Source: Atkinsonella hypoxylon
Taxonomy: Eukaryota > Ascomycota > Sordariomycetes > Hypocreales > Clavicipitaceae
Direction of reading: 5' to 3'
DNA length: 39,652 bases
Assembly: GCA_000729835.1 (NCBI GenBank)
Contig: JFHB01000260.1
Coordinates: 1-39,652, forward strand
Shown here: positions 1 through 11,131 of the stretch, one piece after another
Numbering within the stretch: the stretch's first letter is position 1
How the letters are laid out: every line of letters begins with the position of its first letter
Program-made: the position numbers and the translations under genes
The notes under the pieces: model-generated
What the model was told of the DNA's origin: nothing
The model's input: the letters and a program-made list of their open reading frames with translations, nothing else
Database searches by the model: none

Positions 1-3000
1 AATTAGTTTATATACTATTAAGTAAAAGCTAATATATTCTTAAAGCCTATAAGCGCTATATTTAATACTTTTAATCTTTATTTTAATATTACTACTATAT
101 AAAATTAATACTTTTATTTTATAGAAAGCTAGTAGAAAAACCCTAATATATTAAAGAGTAAAAATATCTTCTTACTATATATATCTACTATAATATTTAA
201 TTAATCTAGTAAGAAGTATATATTTAGTATTACTACACTATTAAGCAGCCTTATATTAACTATAACTTATCCTTTTCTTTCTATTAAGGTTTTAATTTAC
301 ACTATAAAGGCTAAGTAGGCTATAGCTACTAAGTTATTTAAATACAATATCTTTCTACTTAAATATAGCTTATTATAAACCTTATTTAATTTAGCTTTAT
401 CTTTAGCTCCTAGTAGGTAGATTTAGATAGATTTTAGCTACTTTTACTATTTATCTACTAGATTTACTCTTATATACTAGTCTTTAGGTATAGAAATAAT
501 ACCTCTATTATAATAAATATTGTATTTATCTATTAAGTTAATAAGTTTAGCTGTAATATTTAGGTTTAAGTTTTCTACCTTAACCTTATATTTATTGTAA
601 ATATATAGTATATCCTTAGGATAAGAGATTCTATATATAGAGATACTATTATTAACTTTCTTAGGGTTAAATCTACTACTATTACCTTCTTTCTATATTT
701 TATAATCTTCTATAGGCAATAGACTATTATTAGGTATAATATCCTTAGAAAAATATATATATAAATTAAATAGGTTTATAATTATATAGTTAGCCTTAAG
801 CTCTTTATTATACTAGAGATAAGCAACCTTTTAATTTTTTTAGATTATAATAAATTTATCTAAATAGTTATAGGCTACTATTTATTCCTAGTTAGTTATA
901 CTAAGTAATATATCTAGAATAAGGTTAGATTTTAAGTATATATAGTAGGCAGTAGCCTTTTTATTAGCTAGTACCTCCTTTTATTTAACTAGAATATACT
1001 TCTATAATTTTAGTGGAATTATTATAGCTTATACTGCTGTTATATTCTAATGTAAAATCTTTAAAATTAGCTAAAAGATACCTATTTCTATAACTATATT
1101 ATAAATAGACCTAATAGTAGCCTTAAGGTAGATAAAATTAATTTTAACACTATAATTATAAAGGAAGGTTAAACCTAAAAGAAGCTTTAGTTCTAGGTTA
1201 CTTATTACATTAGCTATAACTGTAAAATAGCTAGTTATAGGCACACTATATATAGATCTAGGGATATAGAAGTTAAATGTAGCTATCTTAAAGATATAGA
1301 AGAATAATTGCACTTTAGTAACTAGTTTTAGCTCTATTTTTGCCTATTTTATATTTTAATTAAACTAAGTTAACTATACTTTATTAACTAGTACTAAAGA
1401 GGTTTTAGTATTTAGGTAGATTTAATATAATAGTTCTTTATTATAGAATTAAATAGAAATCTTTAGAAAGGAATTTAACTTTAAAATACTAAATTTAATA
1501 AGCTATAGCTTTATAACTGCTTTAACTACTTACTTTATCTAGATTCTTTATAAATCCTTTTAGTTTACCTTTATTTAAACCTTTTTCTTTTACTTTTCTT
1601 TACTTTTAGTAAAATAGATTTTAATAAAGTTAAATTCTAAGCTAGTTAGTAGTTCTTTAGTATTAACTGTTTCTTCTTCTTCTATTAGCTAGTATTTATA
1701 GCTTTTAAGGTACTTTTTATAGTCTTTTTAGTTAGATTTATCTTTAAACGTTATTATATAGGTATATTCTTTATTATTCTATAGTAAGCTCTATTATTAA
1801 AAACGTTAAAGCTACTAAAGATACTATAGCTCTAGCTAATAATTCTAGCTAGCCTTTAAATCTTAGTTCTACTAAGGCTAGAGTTACTACTCTTTTAGTA
1901 GCTAATTCCCTTAGTTTTATAGTAGGTATTAAGTATAATTATTCTAGTAATTTTTATAGAATAAAGGTTAGAACTAAAATTAACTATTACTTTTATTCTA
2001 GTTAGTTTAGTTACCTTAAGCTGCTTTATTGTTTTTAAAGTTCTTACTATTAAATTTACTTTAAGTGTAATAGGTATTAATACCTTCCTTATAGTTTTCT
2101 AACTTTTATTGTTTTTCTAGATCCTTAAGGCATTCTTATAGATTCTTAACCTTATTATTTACTATAGTAATATATATAGATCTTAGGTCTTTTACTATTA
2201 AAATTAGGTATAGCTATTGTAATCCTAGGTATAGCTTATAATAGAGTCTTAAAAGGAGCTAAAGATCTATAGTTTTACTATTTATATAGGTATATTAGAA
2301 TACTCTAGAGGTAAATTCCCTAAATAATTTTTCTTTAATTATATTTTACTCTATAAACTTAGCTAAATCTAGCTATATTATTATATTCTAGATCTATATA
2401 CTAAATTCTTTATAAATAGTAGTATAAATAGAGTTTAAACTGCTAAAAATAGCTATTTTTTTATAGTAATTTAGATACTATTTATACTATATTAATATAT
2501 TCCCTTTAAAGAGAGTTTAAAGCTTAATATAAATAGCTTCCTAGGCATTAATTACACTATAGCTACAGTAGTCTTTAATAGCTTAGATCTATAGCTCTAT
2601 ATTATAGAAAATAGTATACTTTTCTTTATATAAAATTAGCTTATAGATATTTCTATTGTTAAAGAGTTTAAAGTAATTAATATTAGTAATCTTCTATATA
2701 GAATCTATTTATTCCTTAGGGGTTTAGAACTATATATTGCTTTAGTTATTTTATTTCTAATATAAATCTAGCCTTTTATCTACTAGATTTAGCTAGAGAT
2801 TATTGTTTCTAATATAGTATAGTGCTTATTAATTTATATACTAATATTTAAAGTTACTAAATACTTAATTCTAGTCTTTTTTAGTATCTTAACTCTTCTT
2901 AGCCTTACTATTATAGTATTACTTTAATAGATTCTTTAGAAATTATAGTAGCTTTTATTCTTTTAGAAAAGTACTAAAGTGTTTAGAGTATCTCTATATT

Positions 3001-3800
3001 ATATAGTTTCCTTTACCTAAAGGTTGCTTTTAACCTTACTTTTAGCTTTAGTTATCTTTTAGAGGTAAGTAAGAATTAAAAGCCCTTTACCTATAATCCT
3101 TAAGCTAGAAGCCTTATTAAGTATAGTATTATTTATTATATTTATTTTAAGGCTTAAGTATAGTCTTTATCTTTTAGGCTAAGTATTATTACTTTACCTA
3201 AAGAGCAGTAATTTTATTATTTAATTCTCTCTATAATTTACTAATTTTATTAATTAATTCTCCTTTAATTCTACTAATTTACTTACTAATTTCTATAGAA
3301 AAACCTATAAGCTATTTTAGTAAAAGGTTCTTTTTTTTAAGTAAATTTACTACTTTCTTTACTTTATACTTTAGCCTAAAGGTATAAAACCTTTAGTAAG
3401 CCTATAAAAGTAGTAAGATTTTAGCTAGTTCTTTAATTAATAAGTTCTTTTTAGTAGTTTAAGGTATATCTAATAGATCTAGGTTCTTAGTAAGTAGTGT
3501 AAATCTAGATCTTTATACTTACTTTCTTTTAATATTTTAGGTAGAACTAACACTAGCTTTATAGATAGTGTTTTCTAAGCTATTAGATCTAGATAATCTA
3601 GCCTTAGCTTTTCCTTTTAGTATTACTATTAGTAAATCTATAAGGAGTTTAGTAGATTTAGCTTTATTAATAATTTTATTAATCTACCTCTATACCTACT
3701 ATACTGTAGAAGCGTTAACAGTATTCTAGTAAGAAAGTAGTTCTACTAGCTTAAGTTAGTTATATAATTTAAGCTATTTATTAATAAATTTATAGTAAGT
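1..3800 (-). pseudogene. Gyp-L gag-pol remnant (gag, protease, start of RT)
   Basis: Gag-pol polyprotein of the gypsy element, broken by many TAA/TAG codons but staying in one minus frame from about 3780 to 1. Positions about 3700-2100 read as a gag with a basic, low-complexity N-terminal part. About 1920-1800 is Gln-rich. A stretch open from 1313 to 1071 reads like the aspartic-protease region of fungal gypsy elements (a VPITSYFTVIANVIS-type run, then a LELKLLLGLTFL-type run). At about 420-1 is the RT: a VIVNIRLLN segment (usually VVDIR-LN), an LFNILGFFYQ segment and an FKNILAF segment, equivalent to family motifs DIR-LN, FD--FFHQW and FKNSPAF. RIP-type D-to-N changes are present. Start codon not resolved; no function remains. 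Confidence 0.8.
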
Positions 3801-4068
3801 AAGATAAAGTAGTAGGCTTCTTTTCTCTTAAGGTATAAGATCCCTTTTTTAAATCTAGAAATCTAGATTTTAGCAGTAAAATTTATAGAATTAATATATA
3901 GTTTTAAGTTCTTTATTAGTAAAAGAAATATAGTTCCTTCTACTAAGCTTCTTCTAAAGTTACTCTATCTTAAATATTGTAATTTTAGCTTTTTAAGCTT
4001 AAGGAGAGTTAGCAATAATTAAAAGCAATTACTACTACTTATTACAGTAGAATCTAATATAGGTTTAT

Positions 4069-4282
4069 TGGAAGTAACAATAGGTTATTAGATTTAATAG
4101 GTTATATAAAGATTTATAAGAGAAGTCGTAAGAGTTGCTATAAGGAGCATCTAGTAATAGTATTCTAGTAAATAATAGTTAATTGTTCAATCTAACTACC
4201 TAAGTGTTGCTTCTAACTACTTATATATAATTGCAGTTACGTGCACTAGTGACCTGCGGGTCTATATGATTATCCCGTAACA
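4069..4282 (-). repeat. 5' LTR of Gyp-L
   Basis: Read on the minus strand it begins TGTTACGGGATAATC and ends TTACTTCCA, so it has TG...CA ends and is about 214 bp. The 4282 boundary is well supported because CopX sequence resumes at 4283. The 4069 boundary is a best guess from the terminal CA, since no second LTR copy is in view. The half near 4282 keeps more CA, TG and CG than the inner half. Confidence 0.65.
4221..4230 (-). promoter_or_regulatory. Possible TATA box in Gyp-L LTR
   Basis: TTATATATAA, self-complementary, lies about 55 bases inside the LTR in the minus direction. It is in a suitable place for a retrotransposon promoter, but in DNA this AT-rich it could arise by chance. Confidence 0.3.
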
Positions 4283-4675
4283 GTTGCTTAACTAGGAGTC
4301 TTTAGTACAACTAAAGAGATTAGTATAACTAACTACAGATTAGCTAGATTTAGCAAGAAGAGACGTAATACTGTTAGCTAGAACCCTTAGCGGCTAACGC
4401 AACTAGTAAAGTGTGCTAAAGGAAGGGATATCTTTACAATTGCTTAGTTACTAAGTTATATTCACTTATAACAACGTTTTAGTTTAACTAATTGTTAATA
4501 TTAAACTCCTAAGGAATTAAATTACTAGCTAGAACCTTTAGCGGCTAACGCTATAGGATTTAACTCCTTTAACTATCTTAGAACTTAGCTAGAAGCTAGC
4601 TAAATCCCTCTATCTTTATACTAATTCTATTACACCTACTTTCTCTTTCTATACTACTTAATCTTATTTAATATA

Positions 4676-6514
4676 ATAAGTTTATAATAACTCTAGGTAG
4701 ATTTATAAGAATCTAAGCAATAACTATAACCTAATAAGCTTCTAGAATAACTTTAAAAGTATTAGAAACTCTTATTAATAGATTAGAACTTAATATATAA
4801 AATTAACCTAGAAACTACTACTACTACTAATCTAAACAATAGAATTGCCTTTATAATTAACCTCTATAAAGATTAAAGATTTAGAGATTAAGAATAATAG
4901 AAGAACTTTAAATTTAACTTCTATAACTAGAATAAAGACCTATTTTAAAGAGCTTTTACTCTAATTATTAAAGCGTTACGCGATTTACTATATAAATATA
5001 GAGTTTATATAGGTAGAAGTAGCAGCTAAATTGCTAATTCCCTTAAAAGAGTACTATAGAAAGAGGAACAATCTATATAGCTAGAAGAAGAGATTAATAA
5101 ATAAGTAGCATTAGGTAAATTCTACTTAAATCTACACCTAGATATAGAACCTATATCTACAGTAAAGAAGCCTTAATCTTCTTTATAGAACCCTTCTTCT
5201 ATACCTTTAGCACTCTCTCTATTACTTTTGTTAAGTGTACCTAGCAATCTAATAGGTACATTAGCAGGAATACTACCTTCTCCCCCTTTACTATAGAATA
5301 TAAGATTTCTTCTGCTTCTAGCAGTATAACTGTTACTTCCTCCTATAATAGATCCTTTTTAGACTAATATAAGGAAAGTCCTTAACCTTATAAAGATCTA
5401 TAAAGAAAGCAATAAATACAGCAGCAATATATTTAATTTTATTATGCTAAAAGTAGTTATCCTTAAAGACCTATACTAACAACTTAATTTCTTAGAACTA
5501 GCAATAATAAAGGCATTTCTAGTAATGCTAATAGGTAAAGCGCGTAAATTCTACCTTACAATAATTGCAATAAATATAAGGATAAATTATATCTTTAACT
5601 AAATAGTTAAAATCGTTAAACAACACTTTAAGACCCTAACTAATAAGTAGTTCTATTATTAAAGATAGAACAGTATTATATTGCGCAATATAATTGCTAA
5701 AAACCCTAATAAATCTATGCTTAACTGCCTTAATATAATAATCTAGAATCTTTAAGACATTTATAACAGCCTTTTTAACTCTCTTATAGATAATTCTAAA
5801 CTTATTAAATAAACCCTTTAAGCAGTTAGAGGCATCCTTAAATATAGCTAAGCTGAATTTGCAACTAATGCAACATTCTAAGAGCTTATTAGCAACCTAT
5901 AAAAGTTAATTAGTATTGCAGAAGCACAGAAGGAAATTAGCTAATTCTACGTTAGATTTAACTAACTTAATATTAATAATAAAGCCCTCTATATAGACTG
6001 TTAATATTAACGTTTAAGAGACCTTAGCTGTAGCAGAAGTAAGACCTAAAAATAACGCTACTTTATCTATAGAAAAGAAGAATATTAGTTAATAAAGTAC
6101 AGCAAAAAAGAGCATTAAGAAGCACAGTAAAGATAGTAGAACAATAAGAAGTATAGAACCCCTCCTTTAAACAGTAAATTTAGAGCCTATCTATAGGCTT
6201 ATAAAGGATTAAGTAAACCTATATAGAATAACAGTTCTAACAATGCTTAGGATGTAAGTAAGGCATTTATTAAAGAATCTAATATAGCTAATAAAGGAAA
6301 AGCTCCTTAGCTAATAATTACACAATTCTTTACTAATGCTGCAACTACAGACGATAGAGCTATCTTCTAGAACCTTAAGGAAGAAGCCCGCTAGCATGCC
6401 CTACATAAGGAAGACCTATTTACAGAAGATTAATTAAATCCTATAGATCCCTTATTATATTCGTTATCTTACGTGTTAGAAGAACGTTATTCTAGTGAGA
6501 CATTTAGAGGTATT
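4676..6514 (+). pseudogene. CopX1 gag remnant and start of protease
   Basis: Gag of the copia element CopX1, the RNA-binding capsid polyprotein, in frame with the pol part that resumes at 26054. A likely start is ATA at 4676-4678 in the place of an ATG; the same ATA occurs in CopX2 at 31589. Around 5460-5990 the translation has a copia-gag look, with Leu-rich helical segments. A zinc-knuckle-like motif is at about 6056-6100, where the translation runs RYFIYRKEEY: the Tyr codons stand where Cys is expected (TGC to TAC). Many TAA/TAG codons replace Gln or Trp. The segment ends at the CopA insertion, three codons before the expected protease catalytic Asp. No indel relative to CopX2 was noticed here. 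Confidence 0.8.
6510..6514. repeat. Left target-site duplication of CopA (gtatt)
   Basis: Pairs with gtatc at 26052-26056; the single difference is a C-to-T transition. Both fit the uninterrupted CopX2 sequence around 33420-33426. Confidence 0.8.
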
Positions 6515-7209
6515 TGTTAAAAATAAGCTACCCTGTATAGCCTATTTTTATGCCTACTAGTTGCTCTATCACGTGACCCTTATTAGGTCTTGTTACGTTG
6601 ATTTTTAGTAGAGATATCGTTATTACTAGATGCAAACATCTAGATTTAACTAGGGCAAAGTTGCCTAACCTATAGTCAACTTTAACTGCGATTTTCTCCA
6701 CAACTAGCAATGGTAGAAATTCAAGAAGTATACTATTCAAAAGCTAAGAATTAGGGCTATCTAATAGTATAATTGTTAGATAGAGTTGCTTATAAGGGTT
6801 GCTTGTTATTAGTGGAATTTATTAAATTGTGCACATAGGCGTCTCGTTTGTATAGCCGTAAGTTGATTTTTTTGTTTTTATATAGTAAATCTTTTTGCGG
6901 AAATTATAAAGTAGCCTATAAGCCCCTTCTAGCAACTACAGCCTACCGATATAGTTAAAGGGTCTATAAGGGACTAGAAAGATTTAAGATCCTACCCTTA
7001 CTAAGTTTGTTACAGCGCTCTTAATATAAAGATACTACTATTACAGTTATCTATTGCCTCTACGTGATCTAGTACTATACACTATAGCTTAATTTAGGCT
7101 GCTGCTGCTTCCACTACGTGATAATTGCTAGAAGCAATTATAGGTGCTAAATCTAAGAGACCACTACCCTCTTAGATATCTAGTCCTGTAATCCCTATTA
7201 TTTTCAATA
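6515..7209 (+). repeat. 5' LTR of CopA
   Basis: 695 bp, begins TGTTAAAAATAAGC and ends TTTTCAATA. The last two bases were probably CA, changed to TA by RIP. It aligns without gaps to 25357-26051; I count roughly 30 differences and every one I checked is a transition. Confidence 0.93.
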
Positions 7210-7223
7210 GGTTATAAGCCCAG
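7210..7223 (+). other. Primer-binding site complementary to initiator tRNA-Met anticodon arm
   Basis: GGTTATAAGCCCAG follows the LTR directly. Its reverse complement, CTGGGCTTATAACC, matches the eukaryotic initiator tRNA-Met anticodon stem-loop (CTGGGCTCATAACC) at all but one base, and that base is a RIP-type change. Priming by an internally cleaved tRNA half is established for Drosophila copia; its use here is inference. Confidence 0.75.
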
Positions 7224-8155
7224 AAGACCTATCTGCAAGCTGTTAGCCCGCTGAAATCTACTATTGTGTACTGTATTACCCACTAGAAGCTATATTAAGA
7301 CCTACGCTAGCAGCTATTGCTGCTAAAAATTAGTAGCTTGCTAGAAGCTATTAATACCTGCTGCATATACATTGCTAGCTACTATACTGGTGTTTTTATT
7401 CTGCCCACCCTGTGCCTCCCGCACTCTATACACCCTGTGCATACACACTTTTGAAGCTATTCTTAATAGCTAGGTTCTATCGTTGCGCAACATTAAAATA
7501 TACACATCTATATACATTACATTTGCACTACAAATCGTTTTATTAGGCACTGCCTAATCAATTATTTCTATTAAGAAATAAGCTTAGCGCTGCACTGCAT
7601 CGCTCGTTGTTGTGCTGTTATCTTATATATTGTGCACTCTATGCACCTCTGTTAGTAGCTATACTACAATTTGTAGTGTATACCTAACAGCTCTTGTTGC
7701 CGTTAGATATTCCTGTGTTTTTAGTCGCAGAATTAATTTGTGTAGTAATCCCACTAGTTAGGATTTTGAAGTAGGAATTAGCTAGATATCCCTAAATTAG
7801 CTGTGCCTAGGTCTCCACTGATTTATTAGAACCTAATTAGAGAAGAATCTCCTGAATTTTTTGGCTAAAAATAGCTAGCACCTGTGTTTTATGCCCCTTG
7901 CGACCGCTTGTTAATCTAGTCTGCTATATAAATTGTATGCGCATATAGATCGCGATATAACGCAGCCTTTAGAGCCCGTTATACCTATTACGAAAGAAAT
8001 TGGAGAAAAATCTTAGTATAATTTCTGAAGATATAGGGCACTTCTAGCCTATATTTAGTAAGAATTACTACTGTTATTTACTACTATTTCCACTGTAATT
8101 TAGGCTATAATTAGCTATAAAGAGCGTTAAATTAGCTATATTTTAAACCCTTAAA
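7224..8155 (+). other. CopA 5' leader, no gene seen
   Basis: About 930 bases between primer site and gag. I see no long reading frame or repeat. It is comparatively rich in G+C, CA and TG, especially about 7370-7450, so RIP touched it lightly. Confidence 0.6.
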
Positions 8156-10585
8156 ATAGCACTAAAAGGAACAGGCAAGGGAAAGAGCACAAGCCCTAAA
8201 CGGGGTAGTGGTTCTAGTACACTAGCTACAGCTGCTGCTACTAGCTTTCCTAGTCCAGTAAGGTCCCCCCCTTAGCTAGTAGATTCCTCTTCTAATAAAG
8301 AAGATTATACAGCTAAGAAGGCTCTAAAAGAAGCTAGATTAGCTTCTGAAAGAGTAGTGTAAGTCTATAATATTTAAGCTAATCTAAAAGCTTAAATAGA
8401 TAAGCAACAAGAGACCCTAAATAGATTTATTAGGTATAGTGAAGCAAAATAAAGCCAAAATAAAGGTAATATAGCTAATTTACTAAGTAAATTAGATACT
8501 ATAATTATATCTATAGGTAATCTCTTAATAGGGTCTCCCTCTAAGGTAGTAGATCCTGTTACTTCTAAAAGAGCTTCTAAAGTCTCTTTTAAAGCCCCTA
8601 AACCTTCTAGTTCTAATAGTGCTACTTTTCTGCCTGCTTTTAATAAAGGCACTATAAAAGAGCTAAATAAGAAGGTCCACTCGATTCTAGAGGCTGCTAA
8701 GCTAAAAGGCCCTAAAAATTTTAAACAGTAGAAGTAAGCTTTAACTATTCAATTTAGGGCACTAGAATTCCCTTAATTTATTAATAATCCTAGTATAGCT
8801 AGTACTTTAGTAGATTTAGAACAAGCTATTATCCTTATAATTATAAGAGATAGTTGCCAATCTAGACCTCAAGCTGCTATAAGCTAGCATAAGTCCCCTG
8901 TAGATGCCTATAACGTTCTAGTTAGGCAATATTCGCAGAGTGCTAAAATACAACGTAGTACGCTATATGCTAGTTATTACAACTTATCGTTTTCGAACTA
9001 TAAGGGATCTTTAGAGGCCTTTAATGCTGAATTTAATAATTTACTAGCTAGATTACAGCTCTATAGTGTAGCTATCGATTCTATTAACTAGGTAAATTAT
9101 TATAATGCTTTAAAGAAGACCTTCCCTAGCTAGGCTGAAAGGCAGCGATATTCTATTAGAGCTGCTAGAGCACAAGGTCTATCTATAAAAATGCTAAATT
9201 TACAGTTCCTTATAGCTAACTTATTAGAAGAACAAAGAGATAAAAGCTCCTCTATATCTAAGGCTCTTAGTTATAAAGCTTCTAATTCTAATAGTTCTAA
9301 TAATAATAAAGCTAACTAAGGAAAGAATCCTACTAATTAGAAGAAGAATTCTAATTCTAATTCTAATAATTCTAATGCCTCTAAAGATACAGATAAAGCC
9401 TCTAAGAATAAGAAGAAGTAGAAGGGCCGAAGAAGAAGTAACAAAAATTCTGGGAATAAGGATGGAGAAGCTGCTTTTGCTATAGGTTGTTATAACCTAT
9501 CTACTAGCAACCAGAATACTATAGATTCCGATAGTGAATTTAGCAGTTCTAGTAGTAATAATTCTTACGATTTAGATACAGAATCCACTACTAGTGATAC
9601 TAGTACTACTAGTAATAATACCCCTTCTTTTAACTATTCCAATAGAATAATTAAAAACTCCTTACTATACAATACAGGTTCTACCTGTTATATAGTTAAC
9701 AATAAGGCATTTTTTAGGACTTTTAAGCCTATAAAAAAGGGTAAAACCGCGCCTATTGCTACTAGAGGAGGTCCTATTTATCCTAAAGGACAGGGAACTA
9801 CTGTATTCTAGGTACTAGTTAGTATAAATCCAGCTAAATACAGGCCTTTAGCTCTAAAGGATGCTCTATATTGCCTAGGTTTAGATACTAACCTAATTAG
9901 TAGTCTAAAGCACTATTTAACAGGGGGCACTCTCCTTAGAAATCAGCTATTTTTAGCTGATAGAAGCTGCTGTAGGCTTCTAAATCCCAAAAAGCATAGT
10001 TTCTTCTTACAGCTTAAGGGGCAAGAGACCTCTAGAGTGTGTAAAAACCACGCTAATCTCTCTTATATAGGATTTCTAACTAGCAATAGTTATAATAGTG
10101 GTTATAATGCTAGTTATCCTATAGAGGTTCAAATCCCTCAACAGCCTAGTTTTAATCCTAAGGAATATAGCCGAATTGAGGAATTATCTAATTTTGAAGA
10201 AGAAGAAGATAATACCAATAACGATGCTATAGAGCTATTAGCCCTAGTTCCTAAACGGGCTCCTAGTTAGATTCCTTCTAATAACGGGGATTTAGAAGGT
10301 CTAAATCCTGAGTTGCTGGATATTGGAGGAAATAGCCGTCTAGATCCCTTAAACGAGGCCCGTGGTTCTTAAGAGATCTGGCAAGATAGGGAGCAACAGG
10401 AAGCTAGCTCTAATGATAATTCTAGTAGTAATCCTACTGCTTCTTCTTCCTATAAGAAGCTCCTAGAATTAGCTGCTACTTAGCATGTTAGATTAGGGCA
10501 TATAGGACTCCCTTTACTAAAGAAGACTGCTTCTATTACTAAAGGTATTCCTAATTTTACAAAAATCAAGGAAAAGGATTTTAAC
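8156..10585 (+). pseudogene. CopA gag-protease and start of integrase, cut by GypB
   Basis: N-terminal part of the copia gag-pol polyprotein, in one frame with about 18 in-frame TAA/TAG codons. The probable start is ATA at 8156-8158 (ATG to ATA), followed by a basic, Ser-rich N-terminus. Gag spans about 8650-9240, with a copia-gag-like run near 8950-9200. It is followed by an Asn/Ser-rich linker with Lys-Arg clusters (9280-9450). The protease has LLYNTGSTC at 9662-9688, where the catalytic Asp of the DTG triad reads Asn (codon 9671-9673). A Ser/Glu/Asn-rich spacer at 10037-10270 happens to be stop-free. The integrase zinc region begins with HVRLGHIGLPLL (10484-10519) and breaks at GypB (10586). 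Continues at 22321. Confidence 0.88.
10581..10585. repeat. Left target-site duplication of GypB (ttaac)
   Basis: Compares with taaac at 22316-22320. The one mismatch is a transversion, so the boundary may be off by a base or two. The coding frame supports the site: the Asp-Phe-Asn codons before the break continue as Tyr-Leu-Ala-Cys after it. Confidence 0.55.
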
Positions 10586-11065
10586 TGCTGTGTCGCGGCG
10601 GGGTTACCCCCTTGCGCTCTTATATTAGCTTTGCAAGAGATGCTACATACAGATTTTTCTCTATAAGAGTGCGCATCGCTTAAACATCTAGATAGTTTAA
10701 GCAAGCGCGTAAGCAGCTTCTGCTAACTCTTTTTAGGCTTTTACTCTTTTAATTAATTAATATCTTTTGGCCTGCTTTAATTTACAACACTTAACACTTA
10801 AGAGATATTACTTTACTACTAGTAACACTTTCCCTAACTCTTTAGTACATTTAGCTCCTTTTGCGTATATATATCTTCTAAGCTGTAATTAATATTTTAT
10901 TTCTGCCTTTTCTAACTATTTAATCTTCTTGCCTACTATTATTTAATAGTATACACTAATAAATATCTTGCTCTTTACTAATTCTCTTTAATCTTAATGT
11001 ACACTATATTATTACCTACTTTAGTATAAGCTATATAGTTATTTAGAGGTTTAGTTTTAAGGCAA
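10586..11065 (+). repeat. 5' LTR of GypB
   Basis: Begins TGCTGTGTCGCGGCGGGG and ends TTTTAAGGCAA. It aligns gap-free to 21836-22315 with transition differences. The first ~130 bases keep CG and CA sites while the remainder is AT-rich. No convincing primer-binding site follows it. Confidence 0.85.
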
Positions 11066-11131
11066 TAAAAATAGAGGCTTTACTAGGGACTTATTCTAAT
11101 TAAAGTATATTATATAATTAAAAGGTTTTTT

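Larger units (their letters stand above)
1..4282 (-). mobile_element. Gyp-L: Ty3/gypsy LTR retrotransposon, 5' part, cut by window edge
   Basis: A degenerate LTR retrotransposon read on the minus strand, with its 5' LTR at the right end (4069-4282) and its reverse transcriptase running off position 1. The rest of pol and the 3' LTR must lie outside the window. The order gag, protease, reverse transcriptase in a single minus frame, and the RT sequence type, indicate Ty3/gypsy. It is inserted in CopX1: the plus-strand sequence directly after its LTR, from 4283, is CopX internal sequence matching CopX2 from 31196, while the first 10 bases of CopX internal sequence and its 5' LTR are missing here. 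It is heavily RIP-mutated. Confidence 0.85.
4283..6514 (+). mobile_element. CopX1, left part: Ty1/copia element split by CopA
   Basis: Matches CopX2 (31196-33425) base for base apart from transitions. It lacks the 5' LTR and the first 10 bases of internal sequence, which must lie beyond Gyp-L outside the window. Positions 4288-4675 are the untranslated leader. Gag begins near 4676. The element is interrupted at 6514 by CopA and resumes at 26052, with 5 bp duplicated (gtatt at 6510-6514, gtatc at 26052-26056). Confidence 0.9.

Noticed and set aside
6528..6740. Minus-strand open frame inside the CopA 5' LTR, with a matching one at 25370-25552
   Set aside because: Both copies are just the same LTR sequence. 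There is no recognisable product, and the frame is antisense to the element.
8392..8652. Minus-strand open frame of 86 codons
   Set aside because: It lies opposite CopA gag, whose plus frame continues on both sides; a by-product of its codon pattern.
10037..10270. Open 77-codon plus frame as a separate small gene
   Set aside because: Same frame as CopA gag-pol upstream and downstream; a stretch where RIP happened to make no stop.
10480..10704. Minus-strand open frame across the CopA/GypB junction
   Set aside because: It spans an insertion boundary, so it cannot be an old gene.
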